Positions 54,921-64,000 of a stretch of DNA of 64,000 bases are shown in pieces. Both the position numbers and the translations under genes were made by a program. The notes below the pieces were generated by a model. That model did not search any database. It saw nothing but the letters and a program-made list of their open reading frames with translations, and had not been told where the DNA came from. This DNA is from Adiantum capillus-veneris (Eukaryota; Streptophyta; Polypodiopsida; Polypodiales; Pteridaceae), in the NCBI GenBank assembly GCA_014529385.2, contig CM043960.1, positions 72,865,910 through 72,929,909 of the forward strand, in the 5' to 3' direction. Within the stretch, counting starts at the first letter, position 1; each line of letters starts with the position of its first letter.

Positions 54921-55860
54921 GCTGCAAAAGAGGAACAGGAGAGACAACAGTTCTGTATGGACCAGTACTGGGCTGATAGATCTGAAGAACCAAATGTAGA
55001 TCAAGAATCACAAAGAGTAGCTACAGAAAGATACTCCCATAACTTGGAGTGTGAGGTTGGTTCACACCCCCCAAGCACCTATATGCAAACCATTAGCTAC
55101 CTATGGAGAGTACCAACAGTAGGAGTAATGATTAGTATGGAACATCAAGTTCCAGTTGCTAGCCCTATCAACAGGCCAACAACTAGAAACCTGGTAGAAG
55201 AAAATGAAGATGACATAAGAGCCGCCTATCAGATACTGGTCAGAGTTAGAACATGGTGTCTTTTCATTGCTGAAGAGAATAGTATGATGTGTACCAGGAA
55301 TGATAATATGAAAATGGAACATAATAACCTTTCGAACTTGGTACAAGTTACTCACCTAAAAGCTGAAGAAGTAGAAAAGGATCTCAAAACTCTCACTACA
55401 ACACTAAGGGAGGCTGAGAGCAAACATGACACTCTCACACTAGAGATGGTAGAGGTTTCAAGAGAAGTCAAAGCTCTCCAAGATGAAAAGGAGAAGGTAG
55501 AAGATGAGCTAGAGGCAGCAAAAGATGAAGCGCTAGAGCTGAAAGAAAAATAAGAGCTTCAGGATTTGACAATCAAAAGATTAAAGGCAACACCAAGGGC
55601 AAAGCAGGCAAGTGCAGGGGAAGATACTCAAGCTATACAAGTATTGGAAGCACAAATAACCAACCTGCAGTAGGAATTACAATTGGAGCAAAGACAGTGA
55701 ATGCATATGGTAGAAGGGTCTCTAGCCGCAGAAGAAAGAATGAAAGCCGAACACAAAGCTCTTCAGAAAGTATATGAAGAACTCCAAAAGAATCAAGCAA
55801 CACTGCAAAAGATGAAGGTTGCCATGGCAGACAAAGCTACTAAACGAGATACACGGCCCA
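54921..55860 (+). pseudogene. Coiled-coil protein relic, function unknown
   Basis: Open from just after a TAG at 54,918 to a TAA at 55,551, with an ATG at 54,957 (198 residues). Residues 1-115 have no motif I know. Residues 120-198 form a strong coiled coil (L-K-A-E-E-V-E-K-D-L, L-R-E-A-E-S-K, L-Q-D-E-K-E-K-V-E-D-E-L-E-A-A-K-D). Similar Glu/Lys/Gln-rich heptads continue past the stop (I-Q-V-L-E-A-Q-I-T-N-L-Q, H-K-A-L-Q-K-V-Y-E-E-L-Q-K) to about 55,860, with three further stops. It is the flank into which the Tat-like Gypsy (left) and the chromovirus (right) inserted. Either a host gene fragment or part of an older element. Confidence 0.45.
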
Positions 55861-56001
55861 ACAACAGATCATAAAACTACAATGAGAGATAGCAGAATTA
55901 AGGACACAAGAATCAGAACCAATGCCTAGTGAAGCAGGGACAAACACCAGAGATGAGCCAGTGGAAATTCCTAAGGGTGCCGAAGATGTGCAACACAATC
56001 T
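55861..56001. other. Short spacer, worn continuation of the coiled-coil relic
   Basis: No motif. The last five bases (aatct, 55,997-56,001) would be the left target duplication of the chromovirus; its partner is outside the window. Confidence 0.4.
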
Positions 56002-56487
56002 TGTGAGGTCCCAACTCCGAGAAGATTGGGGCGACTTGATAGATGGCCTCCCTTTATTCTCCTTTTTCATTGACGTCGCCCTACTCTGCTTCCACAAAGT
56101 AGAGATACAAGCAACAGAAGAGAGGAAGTCCTCTATCCATCATTTATGTGGTTATAAGGGTCATACGCCACTAGCCAAGTCGATAAATCTAGGATTCTAA
56201 TGAAGCTGTTTCCTAACATAAAGATGAAATCCCATTGATATATTTAGAATCCATAAACAACGCCTTTTTCCCCACATTTAAGAGGCACGACTGCCATCCA
56301 TAAACCATAAATATGATATGAGACCTAGTCTAAACTAACTAGTAATCTTGTGGGCATGTAGATTTAGGACATTTCCACTCTTGGCACAATGAGTCTCTAA
56401 TTTCACTTCTCTTAATAAGAGGGAGTGGAGAGTTTCTTGACTAATTGAGACCACCCATCCTTGACTCGTAAACTAAGCCATCCCCTA

Positions 56488-56492
56488 CTTTC
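56488..56492. repeat. Target-site duplication ctttc (left)
   Basis: CTTTC before the Copia, identical to 62,024-62,028 after it. Confidence 0.97.
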
Positions 56493-56684
56493 TGAAGGAG
56501 TACGAGCGGAAGTGCGACGTGAGAGAGAGTGCGAGAAGAAGAGCACGACGATATGGTGAACTCGCTCTACTGTAATGTGTTGAGCATAGTGAGTTCTTAT
56601 TAGGTTTTTACAAAAGAATATCTGTACATACCTGGCGGCCCGCCCACTTACCTGGGCGACCACATTGGGCTTTATACCCCAACA
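56493..56684 (-). mobile_element. 3' LTR of the Copia
   Basis: 192 bp. On minus TGTTGGGGTATAAAGCCC ... CTCCTTCA, with TATAAA eight bases from the start. Confidence 0.97.
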
Positions 56685-56700
56685 ACCTCCCACTTAAAGT
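56685..56700 (-). promoter_or_regulatory. Copia polypurine tract
   Basis: Complement ACTTTAAGTGGGAGGT directly before the LTR start. Confidence 0.93.
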
Positions 56701-56773
56701 CCAACGTGGTACTTTAAGTGTGAGAGAAGCTACTATACAAGCTAATATACAAGAGATGTAGAGAAGTGATGTA

Positions 56774-59700
56774 CTACCCTACACCTAACTGCTTGCGAAA
56801 ATGCGCAAATCTCTATGAGGGAAGTCCTTTTGTAAGTAGATCAGCAGGATTTTATGTGGTGTGAACTTTGACAAGCTGAAGTTGCTTATCCTCGAGCATT
56901 TCCCTGATGAAATGATACTTCACATCCACATGCTTTGTCTTTGAGTGATAAACTGGATTGCGAGCCAATTGTATAGCACTTTGACTATCACAATATAACA
57001 CAGGTATCTCTTCTTTGATTCCCAAATCTGTTACTAGTCGATTAAGCCAAATTGATTCTTTGCATGCATCTGATGCTGCAACATATTCAGCCTCTGTAGT
57101 AGACTGAGTAACACAATCTTGTAATCTAGAACGCCATGATACTGCTCCAACAGCCAATGTAAAGACATACCCTGACGTAGACCTTTGGTTGTCTAAGTCA
57201 CCTGCATAATCTGAGTCTGTAAAACCCTTTACACTTAGCTCCTGACTCCCATAGCATATACGCATACTCTTTGTAGCTTTCAGGTATCTCAATATTCCTT
57301 TCACTGCCTCCCAATGTTTCTTGCCTGGGTTTGACATGTATCGACTTACTACTCCCACTGCAAATGCAATGTCTGGGCGAGTAGCAATCATTGCATACAT
57401 CAAACTACCCACTGCAGATGCATATGGAATCTTATCCATTTCAGCCTGTTCTTCCTCAGACACAGGACAATCTTGTTTGCTAAGTTTCACATATGGTGGC
57501 AATGGAACACTCAATGCCTTTCCCTTCTCCATATTGAAACGTTGGAAAACCTTGTCAATATACTCTGTTTGAGATAACCAAATCAACTTCTTTGATCTGT
57601 CTCTCTCAATGCGCATACCAAGCATATGACTTGCCTCACCCATGTCTTTCATGTCAAACGATTTTTCCATCTTTGACTTCAAAGCTGAAATTTCTTCCAA
57701 GTGCTTGCCAGCAATCAACATGTCATCCACATACAAAATAAGGATCAGCCAACTACCATCCTTAGCCTTCTTTGTATATAGACAGTGATCGAACTCACTA
57801 CGTTTGTAGCCTTGAGAAAGCATAAACTTGTGGAATTTATGGTACCATGCCCTCGGTGATTGTTTTAAGCCATAAAGACTTTTTAACAACTGGCATACCC
57901 AATCTTCCTTGCCTTTCTCAACAAACCCTTCTGGCTGCTGCATGTAAATTTCCACATCTAAATCACCATGCAAGAACACTGTCTTGACATCCATTTGGTG
58001 CAACACCAAATCTAATATGGCAACCAATGCAAGAAAGCATCTCAATGTAGTCATCTTGACCACCGGAGAGAAGACTTCCTCAAAGTCAATGCCTTGTTCT
58101 TGCTTAAAGCCCTTGGCAACAAGCCTTGCTTTGTACTTTGGCTGACTATCATGAGCGGTGATCTTATACCTGTAAACCCATTTACAGGGTAGAGCCTTTT
58201 TGCCCCGTGGTAATTTAACTAGCTTCCATGTCTGGTTTTTATGCAGAGCTGTCATCTCTGACTGCATGGCCAATTGCCAATTCCCGGAGTCCTTCATTTG
58301 CACTGCTTCCTTGTAACATGAAGGCTCATTGCAATCAGTCAACATGACATAGTTCATAGATGGAACAAACCTATCAAGAGGTCGCGTGACACGTCTAGAT
58401 CTACGCACAATAGGTGGCTCAGGCTCAGCCACAACCTGTGGTTCCACTCTATCCTGTCCTTGCTCCTCTTGAGCCCTGACATTTTGTCTTGCACGTGCAG
58501 GTCCATCTTCTTGGAAGACAACTCTTCTAATCTCCTCAACCCTCTCTGGTTTAGAATGATATTTGGATTCATTAAAGTGAACATCATTGCTGCGGACAAC
58601 CTTTCTGGATTCGGGATCCCAAAGTCTGTACCCCATCTCACCAGAATTACCATAGCCTAGAAAGATGCACTTTCTACTCTTTGGCTCAAGTTTGTTCCTA
58701 AATTCCTTTGGAACGTGAGTATATGCCTCACAGCCAAGGACTCTGAGATGCTTGTATGAGGGCATTTTGCCTGACCATACCATCTCTGGCACTGAATCCT
58801 TCTGCAAAACCTTGCTAGGAGATCTATTTACAAGATGAACAGCTGTTGATACAGCTTTAGCCCAAAACCCATTTGGCAGCTGTGCATTAGACAACATACT
58901 TCTGACCTTCTCTTGTTTGGTCCTATTCATCCTCTCAGCAACACCATTTTGAGGAGGATTGTAAGGAGCAGTAAGTTCACGTTTTATACCTTTTGACTCA
59001 CAAAAGTCCTGAAAGGCCTTTGAAACATACTCTCCACCATTGTCAGTGCGTAAGCATTTAAGCTTCTTGCCACTCTGATTCTCCACAAGTGTCACAAACG
59101 TTTTGAAAACACTAAACGCTTCATCCTTGTGCTTGAGAAAGTAAACCCATACTTTCCTCGAGTAATCATCTATAAATGTCATAAAGTAAGAAGCTCCCCC
59201 TAGAGATAGGTTAGGCATAGGTCCACACAAATCACTATGAACAAGTGCCAACTGTGTATCTCTTCTACTGCTTCTATGATTATGTGGCTGCTGTGTTTGC
59301 TTACCATACAGAAAATGTTCACAGAATTCAAAATCATTAAATGAAAAGCCAGGCAAATAACCAGAACGAGACAAGATTTCCATTCCCTTCTTGGACATAT
59401 GTCCTAACCGGCTATGCCACAAAGAAATGTTCGGCTGCTCGGTTACATTGATTACATTTTTAGAGACATTTGATACATAAATCATGTAAAGTCCTCCAGA
59501 CTTTACTCCATGTGCTACTGTCATAGAACCCTTGGATATCTTCCACATGTTCTGTCCAAAAGTGGTGACGTAGCCAGCATCATCAAGTAAACCTGTGCTG
59601 ATCAAGCTCTTTGTAATTGCGGGAACATGTCTCACATTCTTCAGCGTGAAAGAAGAGCCATTCTGAAACTTCAATTGAACATCTCCAACACCTAAGATCT

Positions 59701-60754
59701 CACATGTCTGCCCATTACCTAGCCGAACATGATCTTTAGTGGTCACATAAGAGGTAAACCACTCCTTGTTTGGAGACACATGAAGTGATGCCCCTGAGTC
59801 TATAATCCAGTCACTCAGTGCATTTCCATCAGATGCTGTAAGAAGAGCTGAGTCCATTGTATTCTTCAAGAAGTAGATGTCTCCTGACACTAGACTGTCA
59901 TCCTCTGCAACAGTGTTTGTCATATTTATTTCTTGAATCTTCACTGAGGACTTGTTCTTCTCACCATGGTCTTCAGCTTTCTCTTTGCCTTTTTCTGCTT
60001 TCCATTCTTTGCAGTCTCTTTTCATGTGACCCTTCTTGCCACAATGGTAGCATTCTATGTCACTCTTGCCTTTAGCACTGCGGGACTTGCTACGAGACTG
60101 ATTCCTCTTTCCACCTTTGTACTTTTCTTTGGTCCTTCCCCTGACAACTAAGGCTGTTCCTTTACCTTTGTCCATTGTCTTTCTATTGGTTTCTTCAGTA
60201 AGCAGACTTCCTTCTACACCTGCTATGTTCAAACCATCTGGAGGTGCAGAATTACTCAAAGCTGTGCAAAAAGTGTCCCAACTTTCCGGCAATGTGATCA
60301 ACAGGAACATAGCTCTAACAGGTTCATCAAACTTGACACCTTGAGCTGACAACTGACTATAGATTGTGTTGAATTCATTCAGATGATTGGACATAGGTGT
60401 CCCTTCTTTCATCTTCAAGTCAACAAGCTTCTTAAGCTAGTATACCTGTGAAGCTGCACTCTGCTTCTCATAAAGATCACTGAGCTTTAACCATGCTTGA
60501 TAAGCCGACATCTCGTCTGCTACATTGAAGTAAACGCTTTCTGCCAAAGTCAGCATAATGGTAGAAAGTGCCAATTCATCCATTTCGCTCCATTCATCTT
60601 CGTCCATATCTTCTGGTTTTATCCCCTTGAGCTTTTTAGGTTTTATCTGCTTCTTTTGTACCAACACGTGCCAAATCTGCTGCTTCCACAATGGGAAATT
60701 GGTTCCATCCAGCTTCTTGATATTGTAAAGAGCAGTGTCCTGTGATCCAGCCAT
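56774..60754 (-). pseudogene. Copia gag-pol polyprotein, one frame with three stops
   Basis: ATG at 60,754 (M-A-G-S-Q-D). 3,981 bp, 1,326 residues if stops are ignored, a usual Copia length. Gag capsid from residue 1 (L-D-G-T-N-F-P-L-W-K), knuckle C-Y-H-C-G-K-K-G-H-M-K-R-D-C at about 235-248, protease W-I-I-D-S-G-A-S near 316-323, integrase H-S-R-L-G-H near 447 and F-C-E-H-F (second Cys of the metal site is Phe), catalytic region with H-S-D, F-I-D-D-Y-S, R-T-D-N-G-G-E-Y and N-G-V-A-E-R. Reverse transcriptase has Y-V-D-D-M near 1008-1012, RNase H has T-D-S-D-Y-A-G, and C-D-S-Q-S-A-I stands near the end. Stops: TAG 60,437 (after S-Q-V-Y), TAA 56,852 (after K-V-H-T-T), TAG 56,813. The last two remove only the tail; the first cuts Gag. 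No frameshift seen. Confidence 0.95.
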
Positions 60755-61817
60755 AGCTACGATTCATAGTAATTTACTTTCCTGGGAAAAATTTGGCAGA
60801 GTTTCCCCTGTAAACTGACCTCTGAACCAATATCAACCTGTCAAATGAACCAAGAAAGCTTCAGATTCTACATAAATTTTGGCAGAGTCTCCTTTAAAAA
60901 ATAGTCCAAAAACAGCTCAAAAAACACTGTCTCTCTGACACTGTAAGCTGTGGGTAAACCTGTCCTGCACCTGTACTGTCTCTAACAGTCCTGTCTCTGT
61001 CCTATAAGCATAGATTGCGACAATGCCTCAATGGCAGTAAAGCAAAGATGCAATCCCAACTGTCTAACTCACAATCAATACATCCTAGTTGCCTATCTAA
61101 GGGTGCTCGAGGGATCGCTCCAAGACCTGTATCACCGAAAGGATCTCAACATTCGAGAATCCCCCAGCTCAATAAAACCTCACTCGACCCTCAACAAAGG
61201 CTGCAGTAAATCTGACAGTACATAGACTTCCCACAAAGTCATACATCCACAAATTTCCCACTGTATGCTGTAACCGCTGCGGCGGTTGTTTGCTGCGTGA
61301 CTCACATCCAGCAAACCCTCAACAGACATACATCATCTCTGACAATACATCCCATGTGGAAGTACCTGCAACTGTCAGGATGAAACCTGGAATATCAAGC
61401 AACAAACACAAGCTACCTGATGAACTAGTGGATGTCGCCTACTGTCTGTGTGTAGATATGTCCGTGTCGTATGTGACACGTCTCCAAGAACTGTGAGCCG
61501 TCCTTCGATGTGTAGACAACCACAAATCAACACTCTGGGAGTGTCGATATCCTTAGCACCTGCAATCGTAGGCCGAAAACCCCAAATTTGCAGAGTCGGA
61601 TCTGCACCCGTCGAGACCACGTAGTCGAAAATGGCCTGCGTAGACCTTTGTCGAAGCCGAACGGTGGCCGAGATGACCTCAGAATGAAATTCTAAGCACA
61701 CCGAGGCCTACGGGTGTTCCCACAAGATTTGGGGCCGTGTCTTTGCCTGTCGAATTTCACTTCAATCTGAGCTGGTGACTCTAGCCTCCTGCAGTGCTGC
61801 CCCGAGCCTCGATCTGA
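60755..61817 (-). other. 5' leader of the Copia
   Basis: Untranslated region. Blocks at 61,099-61,200 and 60,781-60,812 (the latter half-repeated at 60,871-60,896) resemble the leader of the Tat-like Gypsy. A 108-codon frame (61,375-61,701) has no motif and is probably chance. Confidence 0.75.
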
Positions 61818-61829
61818 GCTCTGATACCA
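61818..61829 (-). promoter_or_regulatory. Copia primer-binding site
   Basis: Complement TGGTATCAGAGC (initiator-Met tRNA), two bases inside the 5' LTR. Confidence 0.97.
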
Positions 61830-61831
61830 GT

Positions 61832-62023
61832 TGAAGGAGTACAAGCGGAAGTGCGACGCGAGAGAGAGTGCGAGAAGAAGAGCACGACGATATGGTGAAC
61901 TCGCTCTACTGTAATGTGTAGAGCATAGTGAGTTCTTATTAGGTTTTTACAAAAGAATATGTGTACATACCTGGCGGCCCGCCCACTTACCTGGGCGACC
62001 ACATTGGGCTTTATACCCCAACA
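61832..62023 (-). mobile_element. 5' LTR of the Copia
   Basis: 192 bp; four single-base differences from the 3' LTR (two transitions, two transversions). Confidence 0.97.
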
Positions 62024-62028
62024 CTTTC
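62024..62028. repeat. Target-site duplication ctttc (right)
   Basis: Matches 56,488-56,492. Confidence 0.97.
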
Positions 62029-62235
62029 CACCCCACACTCACACTTTTCTACTTGCTTACTAATTACTACCACACTGTTTCACATACACAAACAATATTC
62101 TTTTCTTAATTCCAGGCACAGGTTCTTTCATCCAGCCCTTCAAACATCACCAAAGCATTTCTTTCTCAAACATGGTCTACTGAAGACAATCCTATATTTC
62201 AACAAAAATGAATCTTTCAATTATTGTTAAGGGTT

Positions 62236-62440
62236 TGCCGCTACCCGCGGACTTTCTCTATCTAACCAAGAGAGCCTTTGCAAAGGATTTACTTATTTGC
62301 TAACCGCAAAATGCGCATACTTTCCCAGTTTGTAACCGCAAAGGAGCATCTCGCTAACCGCAAGGCATCTTGCTAACCGCAAGAGACAAAAAGAGAGCTG
62401 ATAACCTCAGCTTAATCTCCACTAACCGTGGAATCACGTC
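62236..62440. repeat. Array of CTAACCGC-like motifs in chromovirus LTR
   Basis: About six motifs (gctacccgcgg, tgctaaccgca, tgtaaccgca, cgctaaccgca, tgctaaccgca, cactaaccgtg). Fewer and more decayed at the CpG (cgcg to cgca) than in the non-autonomous LTRs. Confidence 0.8.
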
Positions 62441-62625
62441 GCTACTCTTCTTATATCAAACAGAGTTAGTTTATCAAATAGTAATCATAAATCAAACAAA
62501 TTCTTCTCTACTTTATGAAATCATATGGTTTTTTCTTGTGATATAATCACGTTTTCTGGACAGTTTAAGAGAATTCTTAGGCTTGAGTTACCGGTCATCA
62601 TGTATAACGATGCAAAATTATAAAT

Positions 62626-62814
62626 TCATCTTACTAGATTAGCAACACGTTCGACTACCTCTCGTGGTTGAGGTTGGATGGCTTTGACTTCTTCCGCAAC
62701 CAATATCTCCGCTTGAGCAACGTTTGGAGTGGTTGATGGCTTCCTATGCATCTTTCTTGGAGATGGAGCGACATGAGCGTCCTTCGAGCTTCGAGTCACT
62801 CGTTTCGGGGCCAT
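62626..62814 (-). CDS. Small basic protein ORF inside chromovirus LTR
   Basis: ATG at 62,814, 62 codons. Homologous to the LTR-C ORF: M-A-P-K-R-V-T-R-S-S-K-D-A-H, then R-K-M-H-R-K-P-S and A-E-E-V-K-A-I-Q-P, ending V-A-N-L-V-R. Differences are spread, several keep charge, and the frame is intact. The final codons are followed by GTAAGATG at the same place as in the other LTRs. In a complete chromovirus this may be the first exon of Gag. TATA box at about 63,013-63,023. Confidence 0.5.
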   Translation of the reverse strand: MAPKRVTRSSKDAHVAPSPRKMHRKPSTTPNVAQAEILVAEEVKAIQPQPREVVERVANLVR

Positions 62815-63012
62815 CGTATCGCGAAAGAGAAAGGAGAAAGTGAAAAAGAGAACTCAAAAATTTGAGGGGCAACACTATGATGTTAGAGAAAGAAGTTGGA
62901 GGTGGACATGGCTTGAGGGTAAGAGGTTGAGGGAGAGAAGGTAACTCTGACGTCAAGGCAAGAGAGCTTCCACTTTAGAGAGTGTGTGTCCTCAAAGTGA
63001 AGGGAGAGGGGT

Positions 63013-63023
63013 CTTTATATATA
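63013..63023 (-). promoter_or_regulatory. TATA box of the autonomous chromovirus LTR
   Basis: Complement TATATATAAAG about 200 bp upstream of the LTR ORF; same place as in LTR-A and LTR-C. Confidence 0.7.
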
Positions 63024-63086
63024 GGCTCTCAAGGCCAGCTAAGAATAGAGGGAAGCAAGGAGAGATAGGCTCGCTCATGTTCGCGG

Positions 63087-63089
<3 letters not shown>

Positions 63090-63142
<53 letters not shown>
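63090..63142. repeat. (TA)n microsatellite followed by poly-T
   Basis: TA run of about 26 units with one interruption, then 13-14 T. Confidence 0.97.
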
Positions 63143-63156
<14 letters not shown>

Positions 63157-63594
63157 CAATTTTTGGACATGGATTCCGATGCGCGATTTCAAACCTCTTA
63201 GATGAAACTTGACTTCCAAGAAAAGAGCTCTAAACTAAGGTTCTCCTCTCTTTCTTTCCTAAAAGTACTCCTCCTACTCCTTCTCCTCTAAAATTACTCC
63301 TCCTTTCCTAAAATTGCTCTCCTTTTCCTAAAATTACTCTCTTTCCAAAAGAGTCAACTCTTTTCTTTAGATACAATCTTGAGGCTTAAGTTTCCCGTCA
63401 ACCTTATTGTTTGCAAGTGATTAAGGGTCATAATTAATAGTTCTAAAGTCCGATTTTTTATCCGATCGTTCCATAAGAATGCTCTTTGACTTAATAAAAT
63501 GTAAACCTCAAATATTTGCAAACTAAATGAAATACTTTTATTGAAAAATGTTAGGTACATTACAATATTTCCAACTTAGGGATTCGAGATGTCC

Positions 63595-64000
63595 TCATCT
63601 CGAGAAAAATTGAGGGTAGTCCTTCTTTAGGGTGGCTTCATCTTCCCATGTTGCATCTTCTTCATGATAGTCTTGCCACTGAACAAGGTGTTCTTTGAGA
63701 ACTCTATTTCAAAGAATCTTCTCTCGAGACTCTAAAATTATAGAAGGTTGGAGCTCCAAGATGTTTTGAGTAGGCATGACAAATTGTTTGTCATTGAGGA
63801 GTTGATCATCACTGGGAATATAGGGTTTTAATAAGCTTACATGAAATACGTCGTGAACTTTGATGTGAGCTGGCAGCTTCAACCTGTAAGCTTGGCTTCC
63901 TATACACTTGATCACTTCGTAAGGGCCACAATAACGTGGACTAAGCTTCTTGTACTTTCCAAGTGATAAGGTACTTCTCTTTGGATGAATCTGAAGAAAA
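63595..64000 (-). pseudogene. Chromovirus pol, integrase C-terminus and chromodomain (partial)
   Basis: Runs off the window's right edge. Read on minus from 64,000: [30 protein letters not shown], then after one in-frame TGA (63,709) E-H-L-V-Q-W-Q-D-Y, E-E-D-A-T-W-E-D-E and a normal stop at 63,595. The W-x-x-Y ... E-D-A-T-W-E pattern is the chromodomain of Gypsy chromoviruses, which is known to guide integration to particular chromatin. The stop lies 30 bp before the LTR. Upstream pol lies outside, so integrity of the element is unknown. Confidence 0.9.

Larger units (their letters stand above)
56493..62023 (-). mobile_element. Nearly complete Ty1-copia element
   Basis: 5,531 bp with 192-bp LTRs (56,493-56,684 and 61,832-62,023) differing at four positions by my count, primer site, about 1.06-kb leader, one gag-pol frame and polypurine tract, flanked by ctttc. 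The youngest-looking autonomous-type element in the window. Inserted into the chromovirus LTR. Confidence 0.98.
56002..63564 (-). mobile_element. 3' LTR of autonomous chromovirus, split by a Copia
   Basis: TGTGAGGTCCCAACTCCG at 56,002 to TTAGGTACATTACA at 63,564. Removing the Copia and one duplication copy leaves about 2,027 bp, the length of LTR-A and LTR-C. Pol of this element ends just to the right. Contains the small ORF (62,626-62,814), motif array (62,236-62,440) and TATA box (63,013-63,023). Confidence 0.92.

Noticed and set aside
61375-61701. 108-codon ORF in the Copia leader
   Set aside because: No domain, lies between primer site and gag and is not found in the related Gypsy leader; likely chance.

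Overview
Repeat-dominated nuclear DNA of a land plant, probably a vascular plant with a large genome. Evidence: several plant-type Ty1-copia and Ty3-gypsy LTR retrotransposons with initiator-Met tRNA primer sites (TGGTATCAGAGC), a CACTA DNA transposon remnant with plant-type introns, a LINE fragment, long (GA)n/(CA)n/(TA)n microsatellites, AT-rich spacers and nested insertions. I find no intact host gene, no rRNA or tRNA gene and nothing prokaryotic. The sequence alone does not tell me whether it is a fern, lycophyte, gymnosperm or angiosperm.

Layout. 1-10 kb: decayed DNA with a Copia gag scrap, minisatellites (3.6 kb, 4.2 kb), a purine/pyrimidine block (4.9-5.7 kb), microsatellites, a dispersed repeat (8.6-9.1 kb) and a Gypsy integrase tail. 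10-13.5 kb: a compact hairpin (10.39 kb), an array of inverted units (11.02-11.75 kb) and a CACTA transposase relic (12.1-13.5 kb). 14-22.9 kb: a truncated LTR and protease scrap of Gypsy family B, a Pro-rich ORF, a cluster of short palindromes, a LINE zinc-finger scrap and a broken Copia with 3' LTR. 23-32.5 kb: Gypsy gag and integrase relics, an unknown 'NHR' protein scrap, and a family B 5' LTR with leader. 32,555-40,304: a complete but defective family B Gypsy with matching LTRs and target duplications. 41-46 kb: a coiled-coil relic, a Gypsy RNase H-integrase relic and its 3' LTR.

46-64 kb is a stack of insertions. A minus-strand Gypsy gag is split by a non-autonomous chromovirus derivative (46,573-52,276, duplication ttgtt) that carries a 1,030-bp tandem duplication. 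Further right, a 2-kb LTR of an autonomous chromovirus, whose pol runs off the window end, is split by a nearly complete Copia (56,493-62,023, duplication ctttc).

The observations I rate highest: a small ORF with a conserved splice-donor sequence inside the chromovirus LTRs; similar 5' leaders in a Copia and a Gypsy element; the inverted-unit array with its one-unit relative; and an array of CTAACCGCGA-like motifs inside the chromovirus LTRs. Identities and boundaries were judged by eye, without database searches.
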